From NCBI GenBank assembly GCA_963801185.1, contig CAWDDW010000003.1, positions 1,798,001-1,862,000 on the forward strand: 64,000 nucleotides of DNA, given 5' to 3'. This document shows positions 37,528 through 48,200 of this stretch, one piece after another. This stretch comes from Palsa-601 sp963801185 (lineage in GTDB: Bacteria; Actinomycetota; Acidimicrobiia; Acidimicrobiales; Bog-793). Below the pieces are notes generated by a model that had not been told where the DNA came from, made no database searches, and saw nothing but the letters and a program-made list of their open reading frames with translations. Made by a program: the position numbers and the translations under genes. Each line of letters starts with the position of its first letter. Within the stretch, counting starts at the first letter, position 1.

Positions 37528-39606
37528 ATGACGGGTCTCGCTCGCAGCCTGCGTTGGGCCGGCGCCGGGCTGGCAAGCCTGACGATGGGCTCCCTCGGGC
37601 CAGTGATCGGCACGGCCTCGGCGAGCAGCCAACAGCACCGGTCGGTCGCGGCCGCGGCGTGGAAGACCGAGAAGGCTTACCCGGCATACCTCGCTTACGT
37701 GGCCGGCGTGTCCTGCCCGACGGCGACCGACTGCTGGGCCGTGGGAGACACCGTCTCCGGCACGGGTGCCGTCGCGGTCACAAAGGACGGCGGCAGCCGT
37801 TGGAGCGCCGAGACACTCCCGAGCGGGACCGGTCTACTGGGCTCGGTGTCGTGCCCGACGACGACCGACTGCTGGGCCGTCGGGCTGACCTCGGGACTGG
37901 GAGGAGTCGTCGTGGCGACGGTCGACGGGGGCCGCTCCTGGGAGCTCCAGGCGGTCCCGAATGGGACGATCGGCCTGAACGGCGTGTCGTGCGCGACCAC
38001 CACTGACTGTTGGGCCGTCGGAGGCGACCCTTACACGGTCGGAACCGCAGACATCGTGGCCACGAGCGACGGAGGAGCGACGTGGACTACCCAGACCATC
38101 CCGACCGATCTCTGGTACCTGAGCGGCGTCGCGTGCCCGTCTGCCACCGACTGCTGGGTGGCGGGCAAGACGGAGAACGCCACCGGTGCCGTGCTCGTCA
38201 CGAGCGACGGCGGCAGTCAATGGAAGGCCCAGCAGCTTCCCCGCGGGATCGGCAACCTCACCGGCGTGTCATGTGCAGGCGTCAGTCGGTGCTGGGCGGT
38301 GGGATACGGCGCGGGATACCCGAGACCCGTGCCGCCGAGGCTGGACGGAGTAGTCGTCGCCACCACCGACGGAGGGAGCACCTGGAGGTACCAGGCCCTC
38401 GGCGGTGACGTCCGCGGGCTCGGAGGCGTTTCGTGCCCGACGACGACCGACTGCTGGGCGGTGGGCGGCACCACGTCTAACGCCGGGGCAGTCGTGGCGA
38501 CCACTGACGGCGGCAAGCGCTGGAAGCCCGAGAAGCTCCCGAGCAGGCTCGGTGACCTCGCTTCGGTGTCGTGCCCGAGCACCACCGAATGCTGGGTGGG
38601 AGGCGCGACAGCGTCGAACATCGGGGCCCTCGTCGTGACCACCAACGGGGGCAGCACGTGGAAGTCCGGAGCGCTGCCGGCCGGGGTCAACTTCCTTCGC
38701 GGCGTGTCGTGCCCTACCAGCAGCGACTGCTGGGCCGTGGGCGGCACCTCGTCGGCGGCCGGGGCGGTCGTGGCGACCACCGACGGTGGCACGAGCTGGA
38801 GGCCGGATAGCGTCCCGGGACGGCTCAGCATCCTCGAGGGCGTGTCCTGCCCGAACAGAACCGACTGCTGGGCCGTGGGGGCCACCGTCACAGGCGAGGG
38901 GGCGATCGTCGGCACCACCGACGCCGGCCGTACCTGGAGGTCCGAGGCGCTCCCGGACGGGATAGACGAGCTTCTCGGCGTCTCCTGCCGGACCAGTACC
39001 GACTGTGTCGCGGTGGGGGGCACCGCGACCGGTCAGGCCGCTGTCGTCGTCACGACGGATGCCGGCCACACCTGGAGATCGGAGTCGTCGGCTCTCCCGA
39101 GCGAGATCCGCTACCTGAATAGCGTGGCGTGCCCCAACACGAGGGACTGCTTCGCGGCGGCGGGCACGACAGGCGGGCCGCCAGCGGAGTTCGGAGCCAT
39201 CGTGGCCACGACCGACGGCGGTATCCACTGGAAGACCCAGGCAGTCCCGCCAGGTCTCGGCTACCTCTACGGCATCTCCTGTCCGACCAGCGCCGACTGC
39301 TGGGCGGTGGGCAACACTGCAGTGGCGACGACCAGCGGGGGCAAGCACTGGGAAGCCGAGGACCTCGGGCCTGGTATCGGCTACCTCTATGACGTGTCGT
39401 GCAGGAACAGCACCCATTGCACGACGGTGGGCACCACGCCATGGGGTGAGGGAGTCGTGGCGGCAACCTCTGACGGCGGCCGCACGTCCACCTTCCAGCC
39501 TCTGGAGGGCATCGCCGTGCTCCTCGGGGTGTCCTGCCCTACGAGCACCCGATGCTGGTCGGCAGGCCTGACGAGTAGCGGCGCTGCAGTGATCACGTCG
39601 AGCTGA
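37528..39606 (+). CDS. Secreted 14-repeat beta-propeller-type protein
   Basis: The protein starts MTGLARSLRWAGAGLAS (ATG 37528); GTG 37519 overlaps the upstream stop (GTGA) and is an alternative. A signal peptide ends near GTASASS. The mature part is 14 copies of a roughly 45-residue unit based on GVSCPTTTDCWAVGGT followed by VVATTDGGxxW. Two cysteines per unit (SC..DCW) may form a disulphide in each blade. The regularity suggests two stacked or one large propeller. It is probably released or wall-bound; the ligand is unknown. The 3' end overlaps the convergent ligase gene by 14 nt. Confidence 0.8.
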   Translation: MTGLARSLRWAGAGLASLTMGSLGPVIGTASASSQQHRSVAAAAWKTEKAYPAYLAYVAGVSCPTATDCWAVGDTVSGTGAVAVTKDGGSRWSAETLPSGTGLLGSVSCPTTTDCWAVGLTSGLGGVVVATVDGGRSWELQAVPNGTIGLNGVSCATTTDCWAVGGDPYTVGTADIVATSDGGATWTTQTIPTDLWYLSGVACPSATDCWVAGKTENATGAVLVTSDGGSQWKAQQLPRGIGNLTGVSCAGVSRCWAVGYGAGYPRPVPPRLDGVVVATTDGGSTWRYQALGGDVRGLGGVSCPTTTDCWAVGGTTSNAGAVVATTDGGKRWKPEKLPSRLGDLASVSCPSTTECWVGGATASNIGALVVTTNGGSTWKSGALPAGVNFLRGVSCPTSSDCWAVGGTSSAAGAVVATTDGGTSWRPDSVPGRLSILEGVSCPNRTDCWAVGATVTGEGAIVGTTDAGRTWRSEALPDGIDELLGVSCRTSTDCVAVGGTATGQAAVVVTTDAGHTWRSESSALPSEIRYLNSVACPNTRDCFAAAGTTGGPPAEFGAIVATTDGGIHWKTQAVPPGLGYLYGISCPTSADCWAVGNTAVATTSGGKHWEAEDLGPGIGYLYDVSCRNSTHCTTVGTTPWGEGVVAATSDGGRTSTFQPLEGIAVLLGVSCPTSTRCWSAGLTSSGAAVITSS

Positions 39607-41740
39607 CGCCGAGCGTCTCGACCAACACGTCGAGGGCGAAGATGCCTGCAGGACTGCACGAGAGCGGGTTGACGTCGAGGGCTGCGATGTGGTCGCCGAG
39701 CTCGACGGCGATGGTCGACACCGCCGTGACGGCCGCCAGGACGCCGCCAAGATCCACCGCCGGCGATCCACGGAAGCCGTCGAGCAGGGGGCGGACCCGC
39801 AGGCGATCGATCATGCGGCGGGCGCCGGCCAGATCCACCGGCGGGAGGCCGATGGCGCGATCGGCCAGCAGCTCGACGAGCACGCCCCCGGCGCCGACGA
39901 CGACGAGAGGCCCGAGCATCGGGTCCGACACGATCCCTAGCTCCAGCTCGAGGCCGGGCGCAGCCATCGCGACGACGTCCACCTGGCTCCCGAGACGCGA
40001 CGCCAGATCGTCGTAGGCGGAGGCGACCTCCTCGCCCGACCCGAGCCCGAGCACCACGCCCCGAGCCTCCGACTTGTGGGCGATCTCGGGCGACGCGGTC
40101 TTGAGCACGACCGGGAAGCCGAGGCGCTCGGCAGCAGCCACGGCCGCGGTCCGGTCAGCGACCGTGACCGAGGCGGGCGAGGGCACGCCGTACTCGTCGA
40201 GCAGCGCAAACGAGTCCTGACTCGTGAGCTGTGTCGCGCCGCCTGCCTCGAGCCGCTCGAGCCGCTCGAGCCACCTCCGGCGCCGGCTCTCGTCGACCTG
40301 AGGAGCCCCGACCGGAGGGCGCTCGCGGAAGTCACGCAGCTCGACGAGGTGACCGAGCGCCCGGAGCCCCGACCGGGTCCCTTCGAGCACCGGGATCCCG
40401 AGCGCGCGAAGCCGCCCCGCCGCGTCGCGGTCGAGCGCGCTCGGCACGTTCGAGAGCACGCAGAGCGGGACGTCTGTCGCCCCCCAGGCCGCCACGATCG
40501 AGGAGCGGTAGGACTCGTCTCGGTCGAACTCGGGCACGAGGTCGACCGCGAGGGCGACGGCGTCCACGCTCTCGTCGTCCGCCATCGCGAGCAAGGAGCC
40601 CGTGAACAGCTCCTCGGTCGAGCCTCCCGTGCCCCACACGTCGAGCGGGTTGCCGGGCTCGAGTCCCGGGTCGAGCAGGTCGCCGAGCCGTTTCATCGTC
40701 ACGGGCGAGATCTCGGAGAAACCCACGCCCACCTCCTCGGCCACGTCGACCACCAACGCCCGCTCGGCCCCCGAGTCGAGGACGGCAGCGATCCCACGGC
40801 CCCGCCGCCCCGACGAGGACGGCGCGCGGCGACCCGCAGCCAGAAGCTCCAGCGTGTCGCACATCTCGGCGAGGTCGGCGACCCGCAGCACGCCGTAGGC
40901 GTCGAAGAGGGCCTCCCAGGCTCCGTCGTTCCCGGCCAGTGCGCCCGAGTGCGCAGCGACCATCGCGCGCCCGGGCTCGGAGGCCCCGACGGTAAGCGCG
41001 ACGACCGGGATGCCGGCTTCGGCGGCGCGTGAGAGGGCGGTGCGGAGTGGCTGGGGAGCGCGGAGGGCCTCTAGGAGGAGTGCCACCACGCGCGTGCCCG
41101 GGAGCGCCAGCGCGTAGTCGAGGTACTCGGCAGCCGTCGTGACGAGCTCCTGGCCGGAGGAGACGGCGAGCGAGAAGCCGAGGGCACGATCGGTGCGCAG
41201 GAGCGCCGAGAATGCCGAGCCGGAGTGGGTCACGAGCGCGATCGGGCCTAGCGGGAGAGGGGTGCGCTCGAGGTACCCGATCGCCCGTAGGCCGTAGGTC
41301 GGGTTGACGAAACCCATGCAGCCTCCGCCGCACAGCGCCATACCGGCGTCGCTGGCGGTCGCCGCCAGCCGGGCACGGAAGGCGGTGGAGTCGGTGGGGG
41401 AGGCCGGGTCGATGGCGCTCCCGAAGACGACGGCGCTGCGGTCGCCTCGCCGGGCGGCCCGGCCGAGCTCAGCCTCGAGGCTCGCGTCGCCGACACAGAG
41501 GAGGACGAGGTCGACGGGTTCGCCGAGGTCGTCGAGGGACGAGCGGAAAACGCGCCCGTTGACGGTCTCGCCGGATCTTGCGTAGCGCGGGTTTACGAGA
41601 TGGATGACAGGGCGCGACGGGCTCCGTTCGAGCTCGATCAGCACTCGCTCGCCGAAGCTGTCAGGGCGGGGGCTTGCCCCTACGAGTGCGACCGAGCCCG
41701 CCTCGAGCATCGCGGAGAGGCTCGAGGAGCCTTGTGTCAC
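39593..41740 (-). CDS. ADP-forming acyl-CoA ligase (acetate-CoA ligase family, fused subunits)
   Basis: I start at GTG 41740, whose GTGA overlaps the upstream stop; the longer open frame to 43036 lies antiparallel over that gene. The 715-residue protein has a CoA-binding Rossmann domain (SVALVGASPRPDSFGERVL), a succinyl-CoA-ligase-like flavodoxin domain with THSGSAFSALL (the expected phospho-His region) and a C-terminal ATP-grasp domain (LGFPVVLKTASPEIAHKSEA). It should interconvert acyl-CoA, ADP and phosphate with acid, CoA and ATP. The acid is unknown. Under operator C it may complete oxidation of an amine-derived acid. Confidence 0.85.
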   Translation of the reverse strand: MTQGSSSLSAMLEAGSVALVGASPRPDSFGERVLIELERSPSRPVIHLVNPRYARSGETVNGRVFRSSLDDLGEPVDLVLLCVGDASLEAELGRAARRGDRSAVVFGSAIDPASPTDSTAFRARLAATASDAGMALCGGGCMGFVNPTYGLRAIGYLERTPLPLGPIALVTHSGSAFSALLRTDRALGFSLAVSSGQELVTTAAEYLDYALALPGTRVVALLLEALRAPQPLRTALSRAAEAGIPVVALTVGASEPGRAMVAAHSGALAGNDGAWEALFDAYGVLRVADLAEMCDTLELLAAGRRAPSSSGRRGRGIAAVLDSGAERALVVDVAEEVGVGFSEISPVTMKRLGDLLDPGLEPGNPLDVWGTGGSTEELFTGSLLAMADDESVDAVALAVDLVPEFDRDESYRSSIVAAWGATDVPLCVLSNVPSALDRDAAGRLRALGIPVLEGTRSGLRALGHLVELRDFRERPPVGAPQVDESRRRRWLERLERLEAGGATQLTSQDSFALLDEYGVPSPASVTVADRTAAVAAAERLGFPVVLKTASPEIAHKSEARGVVLGLGSGEEVASAYDDLASRLGSQVDVVAMAAPGLELELGIVSDPMLGPLVVVGAGGVLVELLADRAIGLPPVDLAGARRMIDRLRVRPLLDGFRGSPAVDLGGVLAAVTAVSTIAVELGDHIAALDVNPLSCSPAGIFALDVLVETLGVSST

Positions 41741-43383
41741 CGCCGGACGAACAAGCTCTTCGCCCGGGCGCGGCGGTCGTTCGCCTTCTCGTCCGAGAGG
41801 GCGGCCTTCGCCGCTTGCCAGCCGGGGATCCCGCAGACGCCGCCGCCCGCGTGGGTGGCCGAGCTGGCGTTGTACAGCCCAGCGATCGGGGTGCGGTAAT
41901 CGGCGTAGCCCGGCGCAGGGCGCATGTGGAACAGCTGCTCGACCGAGAGCTCCCCGTGGAAGATGTTGCCGCCGATCAAGCCGTACTCCTGTTCCATCTC
42001 GTACGGGCTCACGATGTCGCGGTGCAGGATCGACTTCTTGAAGTTCGGCGCCACCTCGTCGTAGCAGTCGATCAGCCGGTCGGCGTACGCCTCGAGCTCG
42101 GCAGTGTGCGGCTCGTTCGCCCATTCGGCCGGGACCCACTGCGTGAACAGCGACATGATGTGCGTGCCCTCGGGGCACAACGTCTTGTCGAAGGTGCTCG
42201 GGATGACCGAGTCGCTGAAGGGGCGCTCGGCCGCCTTGCCCTCCCGCGCGTCGAGAAACGCCCGCTCGATGTACTCCATCGACGGCGCCATCTCTACCGA
42301 CCCCGTGTGATGAGGCTGCTGGTTGGTGCCGGGGTCGGCCGTGAAGTTCGGGAGCTCGGAGAGAGCGAGGTTGATCTTGACGACCCCGCTGCGAGTCTTC
42401 CAGTGCTCGATGTCCTTCACGAAGTCGTCGGGGAGGTTGGCGCTGCCGACGTGGTCGAGGAAAGCGGTGCGCGGGTGGAGGCTCGTGACCACGATCGGCG
42501 CGTAGAGCTCGTCGCCGTTGTCGAGCACCGCCCCTTGCACGCGCTCGTTGCGCACGATGACGCGCGAGACCCGGGCGTTCGTGCGCACTTCCACGCCGAA
42601 GTTCGTCGCCGCCCGGGCCATGGCGTCCGCCACCGCCCCCATGCCACCCTCGGGGAAGCCCCAGCTGCCGAGGTGGCCGTCGCCCACGTCCCCGATCGAG
42701 TGGTGAGCCATGACGTAGGCGGTGCCCGGCTCGTAGGGACCTGCCCAAGTCCCGATGACACCATTGACGGCAATCGGCGCCTTGACCTGCCACGCTTCGA
42801 ACCAGTCGTCGAGGAGGTCGGCGATCGACATGGTCATGAGGCGCGTGACGTCGGCGATCGTGCGGACGTCGACGCCGCGGTTGCGCCAAGCGAGGCGGAG
42901 GAGGTCGGCAATGTCGCCCGGCCTCTTCGAACCGATCTTCGGCGGGACGGTGAGCAGCATCGGGCCGAGCACGTCGGCGAGCCCACCCAGCCAGGCATCC
43001 CACTTCGGCATCGCCTCGGCGTCGTGCTTGGACCACTTCGCGATCTCGTCGTAGTTCTTCTTCGCGTCGTCGGACCAGACCTTGATCGAGCCGCCTTCGG
43101 CAAAGGCCTGGTAGTACGGGCCCATCGGGAAGACCTTGTAGCCGTTGCGCTCGAGGTCTAGGTCCCTGATGATCGTCGGCGGGAGGAGGCTCATCACGTA
43201 GGAGAGCCGGGTCACCTTGAACTCGGGCGCCTCCGGCCAGGGCGACTCGGTCGTAGCGGCGCCGCCGGTCTTGTGGCGGGACTCGAGGACAACGGTGCGA
43301 TGCCCCGCTCTGGCCAGATAGGCAGCGGCCACCAGTCCGTTGTGGCCTCCACCGACGACTATCGCGTCGTAGTTCGCTGACAT
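41737..43383 (-). CDS. Phytoene-desaturase/PYROXD2-like FAD oxidoreductase
   Basis: The start MSANYDAIVVGGGHNGLVAAA at 43383 follows a GGAG at suitable distance; ATG 43392 leaves no room for one. The 548-residue protein has the N-terminal dinucleotide fold, a long substrate domain and the C-terminal PAPGYADYRTPIAGLYNASS followed by THAGGGVCGIPGWQAA typical of the CrtI/PYROXD2 family. No carotenoid genes are nearby, and PYROXD2-type members act on other substrates. Operator C and its linkage to the CoA ligase place it in the inferred amine regulon. Confidence 0.83.
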   Translation of the reverse strand: MSANYDAIVVGGGHNGLVAAAYLARAGHRTVVLESRHKTGGAATTESPWPEAPEFKVTRLSYVMSLLPPTIIRDLDLERNGYKVFPMGPYYQAFAEGGSIKVWSDDAKKNYDEIAKWSKHDAEAMPKWDAWLGGLADVLGPMLLTVPPKIGSKRPGDIADLLRLAWRNRGVDVRTIADVTRLMTMSIADLLDDWFEAWQVKAPIAVNGVIGTWAGPYEPGTAYVMAHHSIGDVGDGHLGSWGFPEGGMGAVADAMARAATNFGVEVRTNARVSRVIVRNERVQGAVLDNGDELYAPIVVTSLHPRTAFLDHVGSANLPDDFVKDIEHWKTRSGVVKINLALSELPNFTADPGTNQQPHHTGSVEMAPSMEYIERAFLDAREGKAAERPFSDSVIPSTFDKTLCPEGTHIMSLFTQWVPAEWANEPHTAELEAYADRLIDCYDEVAPNFKKSILHRDIVSPYEMEQEYGLIGGNIFHGELSVEQLFHMRPAPGYADYRTPIAGLYNASSATHAGGGVCGIPGWQAAKAALSDEKANDRRARAKSLFVRR

Positions 43384-43452
43384 CGCTCGCATCTCCGATC
43401 CGACTTGCCCGGTCAGGCAGACTGGCTACGTTGCAGTGTCCGCCACATGTTT

Positions 43453-43468
43453 GACTGACTGTTCAGTC
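43453..43468. promoter_or_regulatory. Predicted TetR operator C (PYROXD2-like gene / tetR)
   Basis: GACTGA-CTGT-TCAGTC is a perfect 6+6 inverted repeat. On the minus strand it overlaps TAGACT (43470-43465), a -10 for the oxidoreductase operon. It also lies 64 bp before the tetR start, so autoregulation is likely. Confidence 0.75.
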
Positions 43469-43531
43469 TAAGCGAAATGCTAAGGTCGGCACAAGCGTCA
43501 TGACACGGGGCGGCGGCTCCGAGGAAGGTGG

Positions 43532-44284
43532 ATGGCCGTGACCACGACCCCGACTACAACCACGACCCCGACTACAACCGCGCCTGCGCCGGCTGAGATA
43601 GCTGCGCCGGCTGAGATGCCTGCGCCGGTCGACGGCGCCTCGGATGCCCGGCGGGTGCAGATGCTGGCCGCGACGATCGACGTCATAGTCGAGCGAGGCT
43701 TTCCCGAGACTCGCATCGCGGACGTCGCGGAGCGAGCCGGGGTAAGCCCTGCCCTCGTCATCTACTACTTCAAGACGAAGGACAACCTGCTGGCCGAAGC
43801 GATGCGCTACTCCGAGGACGGCTGGTATGCCGAGATGGCCCGGCGCACCGCCGACATCGAGTCCGCCGCCGGCCGGCTCGAGGAAGTCGTCTCGATGTGC
43901 TGCCTGCCGTCGTCGGAGGCCGAAGAGGCCGGTGCCATCGAGGAGTCCTGGGCGGTTTGGCTCGACCTCTGGGCGCAGGCGCTGCGCGACCCCGAGGTGC
44001 GCCTCGTCCGCGAGGAATTCGACGAGCACTTCCGCCAGACGATCCGCCAGATCGTGCGCGACGGGATCACCGCTTCCGAGTTCAAGGAGGTCAACGAGGA
44101 CGACTTCGCGGTCGGGTACTCGGCACTGCTCGATGGTTTTGCCATCCAGATCGCGCTCGGGGACCCGGTCGTCGACGCACGGCGGGCCTTCGAGCTCGCG
44201 ATGCGGGTGGCCGCCCAGCAACTCGGCTACGAGTGGAAGCCGAAGCGCGGAGCCGGCCGGCGCGGGGGCGCCGCCAAGCGCTGA
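43532..44284 (+). CDS. TetR-family transcriptional regulator with BetI-like C terminus
   Basis: The 250-residue protein has an N-terminal HTH: MLAATIDVIVERGFPETRIA, DVAERAGVSPALVIYYF and KTKDNLLAEAMRY. The C-terminal domain resembles BetI-type regulators (WLDLWAQALRDPEVRLVREE, FALGYSALLDG-like FAVGYSALLDGFAIQIALG). Before the HTH lies a 30-residue Thr/Pro/Ala repeat encoded by 18-bp DNA repeats. GAGGAAGG lies just before the ATG. I infer that it binds the GACTGA-N4-TCAGTC operators, one in its own promoter. The ligand is unknown; a methylated amine or polyamine would fit the regulon. Confidence 0.88.
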   Translation: MAVTTTPTTTTTPTTTAPAPAEIAAPAEMPAPVDGASDARRVQMLAATIDVIVERGFPETRIADVAERAGVSPALVIYYFKTKDNLLAEAMRYSEDGWYAEMARRTADIESAAGRLEEVVSMCCLPSSEAEEAGAIEESWAVWLDLWAQALRDPEVRLVREEFDEHFRQTIRQIVRDGITASEFKEVNEDDFAVGYSALLDGFAIQIALGDPVVDARRAFELAMRVAAQQLGYEWKPKRGAGRRGGAAKR

Positions 44285-44300
44285 TCATCATCGATGAGTG

Positions 44301-44870
44301 TCAGTAGCTGTAGCCGCTGCTCGTGCTCGAGGTGGTCGAGCCTCCTCCGCCGCCCTTCGAAGCCGACTCGCCGACCTTGACGACGTACCACGTACCGCCA
44401 CTGCCTTGGCCGTTCGTCTGGCCTGCGGCCGAGTCACCCGCGTACGTGTAGAGGGGGATCCCGTTGTAGGCCACCTGGAGCCCCCCGCCAGAGCGCGTGA
44501 AGGTGCCGAAACCGGACATTCCCGACGCAATCGTGGCGGTCGCGCTCGGGGCCGTCAGCGGGGGCCAGAGGGATGCGCACCCGCCGGTGCAGACCGACTT
44601 GTTCTTCGAGTCCGGCGTGTAGCGATAGAGGGTGAAGCCCTTCGAGTCGACGAGGATCGTCCCGAGTTTGGCGTTCTTGACGGTCTTCACGAGCGCCGAC
44701 CCGCCGCCGCCCCCGCCGGCCGCCGCACTCGAGGTGGTGGTGGAGCCGCTGCCGCTGGTACTCGTCGGCGTTCCGCTGGACGACCCGCACGCCGCCGCCA
44801 GGAGCGCGATCGCGACGAGGCCGCCGAACGCCCCGAGCCCCCTGCGCGGCGTGAACTCGATCTCTGCCAT
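44301..44870 (-). CDS. COG4315-type secreted lipoprotein
   Basis: The 189-residue protein has a lipobox leader (LVAIALLAAACGSSSG), a Ser/Gly/Thr linker and two Lipoprotein_15/COG4315 units. The first is LGTILVDSKGFTLYRYTPD with a Cys pair in CTGGCASLWPPL. The second contains VAYNGIPLYTYAGD. Proteins of this type are anchored at the outer face of the membrane; their job is unknown, although redox or metal binding is often suggested. It converges on tetR with 16 bp between. Confidence 0.82.
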   Translation of the reverse strand: MAEIEFTPRRGLGAFGGLVAIALLAAACGSSSGTPTSTSGSGSTTTSSAAAGGGGGGSALVKTVKNAKLGTILVDSKGFTLYRYTPDSKNKSVCTGGCASLWPPLTAPSATATIASGMSGFGTFTRSGGGLQVAYNGIPLYTYAGDSAAGQTNGQGSGGTWYVVKVGESASKGGGGGSTTSSTSSGYSY

Positions 44871-45229
44871 TGTGATCTGCCTCCGTTGTGGGCGATTTCA
44901 TCGTCGGGACCGCTGCCCCACGCTCAGGATTACGGCCGAGTGCGGTATCTGGATTCCCGGTCCTGTCTAGAAGGTCATCTATTAGCACCGAGAGACGGTC
45001 GCGGACCTTGGGGGAGCTGCGCGGGCCATGTGATCGTGACGCTGTGGAGGATGCCGATTGGCGAGATCTCTCTCTCCCACGGCTAGGCGGCACAGGGGCG
45101 TATACACTTTTGGTCGGGGCATCAAGGGGGCAATCAAGCAGTTCACACTCTTCCCCGGACGTGGACCCTACTCTCCACCTGCTCGTGCGGCTTGGTGGGC
45201 GCTAGCGGAGATGTGCTTCCATAGAACGG
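44871..45229. other. Intergenic region between divergent lipoprotein and repeat-protein genes
   Basis: No gene is supported in these 359 bp. TATACA at 45101-45106 is a possible -10 for the repeat-protein gene, but no good -35 sits 16-18 bp before it. Confidence 0.5.
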
Positions 45230-48200
45230 ATGACTGTCATGCGAGGACGAGTGCGGATCGGGTTGGCCATGGTGATCGGAGGGGGCGGCCTCGCCCTCGG
45301 TGTCTTCACTCTTTGGATCTTGGGCTCTGCCAGCCCGGCGCAGGCCGACTCGGCCTGCACGATCAACTGGGTTGGTCCGAGCACCGGTGGTCCTTGGGCG
45401 ACCGCGAGCAACTGGAGCACGGGACAGACGCCCGGCACTGGCGACGTCGTGTGCATCTCAGGAGTGACCGGGACCGTGACCTTCGATGGGTCGGGCGACA
45501 CGTCGACGACCTTGATCTCCGAGCTGCGCAGCTCGGCTCCGCTCGCGATCACGGGGGGCGAGCTCGGGCTGACGGACGCTGCGGCCACTGGCAACACCGT
45601 CGCCGGCTTCTCGATGTCGGGCGGCCAGCTCGGTGACACCACCAACGCGCAGGGCTCGCTCATCGACACCGGGGACTTCTCTTGGACAGCCGGGTCGTTC
45701 CACGCCCCGGCCGGCGAGAGTCCCCAGCCGACGTTCACGCAGTCCTCCTCGACGAACGCTGCCACGATCGCCGACCCGGACTTCCTCGACAACTGGAACC
45801 TCGACCTCGGGAGCCCGCTCGGTGTCTCGGGTGTCTTCGCCTTCGAGAACGGCGGGAGCATCACTGAGTCGAACACGGTCACACTGGCCGACGACACGTT
45901 CATCAACGACGGGGGTTCGGCCGGTCCGTTCACGATCACCGGTGCCGGGACCTTGACGAAAGCAGCGACTAGCGGGACCGCCGTTGTCGGTGTCCCGGTC
46001 GCGAGCGCCGGCAGCCTCACTGTGCCCGGCGGCGCGATGCTCCTCGACGAGGGCGGCACCCTCGGCGGCTCCTTCTCCGCCGCCGCAACTGCCACCCTCG
46101 AGCCTCGAAGGCCCGGCCACGATCCCGAGCGGGACCACCGACTCGGGGGCGGGCACCTTGGACCTGAGCGGCAACATCACCGACGACGCCTCCTTGGACG
46201 TTGCCGACGTGACCGAGACGAGCGGCATCACCACCGTCGGCGCCCCTCTCGATCTGTCCGGCACCCTCTCGCTCACGAGCGGGGAGGTCAACCTTTCGGC
46301 CACTGGCAACACCGTCGCCGGCTTCTCGATGTCGGGCGGCCAGCTCGGTGACACCACCAACGCGCAGGGCTCGCTCACCGACACCGGGGACTTCTCTTGG
46401 ACAGCCGGGTCGTTCCACGCCCCGGCCGGCGAGAGTCCCCAGCCGACGTTCACGCAGTCCTCCTCGACGAACGCTGCCACGATCGCCGACCCGGACTTCC
46501 TCGACAACTGGAACCTCGACCTCGGGAGCCCGCTCGGTGTCTCGGGTGTCTTCGCCTTCGAGAACGGCGGGAGCATCACTGAGTCGAACACGGTCACACT
46601 GGCCGACGACACGTTCATCAACGACGGGGGTTCGGCCGGTCCGTTCACGATCACCGGTGCCGGGACCTTGACGAAAGCAGCGACTAGCGGGACCGCCGTT
46701 GTCGGTGTCCCGGTCGCGAGCGCCGGCAGCCTCACTGTGCCCGGCGGCGCGATGCTCCTCGACGAGGGCGGCACCCTCGGCGGCTCCTTCTCCGCCGCCG
46801 CAACTGCCACCCTCGAAGCTCGAAGGCCCGGCCACGATCCCGAGCGGGACCACCGACTCGGGGGCGGGCACCTTGGACCTGAGCGGCAACATCACCGACG
46901 ACGCCTCCTTGGACGTTGCCGACGTGACCGAGACGAGCGGCATCACCACCGTCGGCGCCCCTCTCGATCTGTCCGGCACCCTCTCGCTCACGAGCGGGGA
47001 GGTCAACCTTTCGGCCACTGGCAACACCGTCGCCGGCTTCTCGATGTCGGGCGGCCAGCTCGGTGACACCACCAACGCGCAGGGCTCGCTCACCGACACC
47101 GGGGACTTCTCTTGGACAGCCGGGTCGTTCCACGCCCCGGCCGGCGAGAGTCCCCAGCCGACGTTCACGCAGTCCTCCTCGACGAACGCTGCCACGATCG
47201 CCGACCCGGACTTCCTCGACAACTGGAACCTCGACCTCGGGAGCCCGCTCGGTGTCTCGGGTGTCTTCGCCTTCGAGAACGGCGGGAGCATCACTGAGTC
47301 GAACACGGTCACACTGGCCGACGACACGTTCATCAACGACGGGGGTTCGGCCGGTCCGTTCACGATCACCGGTGCCGGGACCTTGACGAAAGCAGCGACT
47401 AGCGGGACCGCCGTTGTCGGTGTCCCGGTCGCGAGCGCCGGCAGCCTCACTGTGCCCGGCGGCGCGATGCTCCTCGACGAGGGCGGCACCCTCGGCGGCT
47501 CCTTCTCCGCCGCCGCAACTGCCACCCTCGAGCTCGAAGGCCCGGCCACGATCCCGAGCGGGACCACCGACTCGGGGGCGGGCACCTTGGACCTGAGCGG
47601 CAACATCACCGACGACGCCTCCTTGGACGTTGCCGACGTGACCGAGACGAGCGGCATCACCACCGTCGGCGCCCCTCTCGATCTGTCCGGCACCCTCTCG
47701 CTCACGAGCGGGGAGGTCAACCTTTCGGCCACTGGCAACACCGTCGCCGGCTTCTCGATGTCGGGCGGCCAGCTCGGTGACACCACCAACGCGCAGGGCT
47801 CGCTCACCGACACCGGGGACTTCTCTTGGACAGCCGGGTCGTTCCACGCCCCGGCCGGCGAGAGTCCCCAGCCGACGTTCACGCAGTCCTCCTCGACGAA
47901 CGCTGCCACGATCGCCGACCCGGACTTCCTCGACAACTGGAACCTCGACCTCGGGAGCCCGCTCGGTGTCTCGGGTGTCTTCGCCTTCGAGAACGGCGGG
48001 AGCATCACTGAGTCGAACACGGTCACACTGGCCGACGACACGTTCATCAACGACGGGGGTTCGGCCGGTCCGTTCACGATCACCGGTGCCGGGACCTTGA
48101 CGAAAGCAGCGACTAGCGGGACCGCCGTTGTCGGTGTCCCGGTCGCGAGCGCCGGCACTGTCATGGCGGGAGGCGGCGCGCTGAATCCTGAGCTCACTCA

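Noticed and set aside
41741..43036. N-terminal extension of the ADP-forming CoA ligase
   Set aside because: It lies in a second frame over the PYROXD2-like gene and is Arg-rich. GTG 41740 overlaps the upstream stop in the usual way.
45584..48157. CRISPR or satellite-like array
   Set aside because: The unit is 714 bp, in frame and coding, with no spacers.
46017..48197. Long minus-strand frames over the 714-bp repeats
   Set aside because: They mirror the repeat on the other strand, lack a family match and have no ribosome-binding site. The plus strand has the signal peptide and Ig domains.
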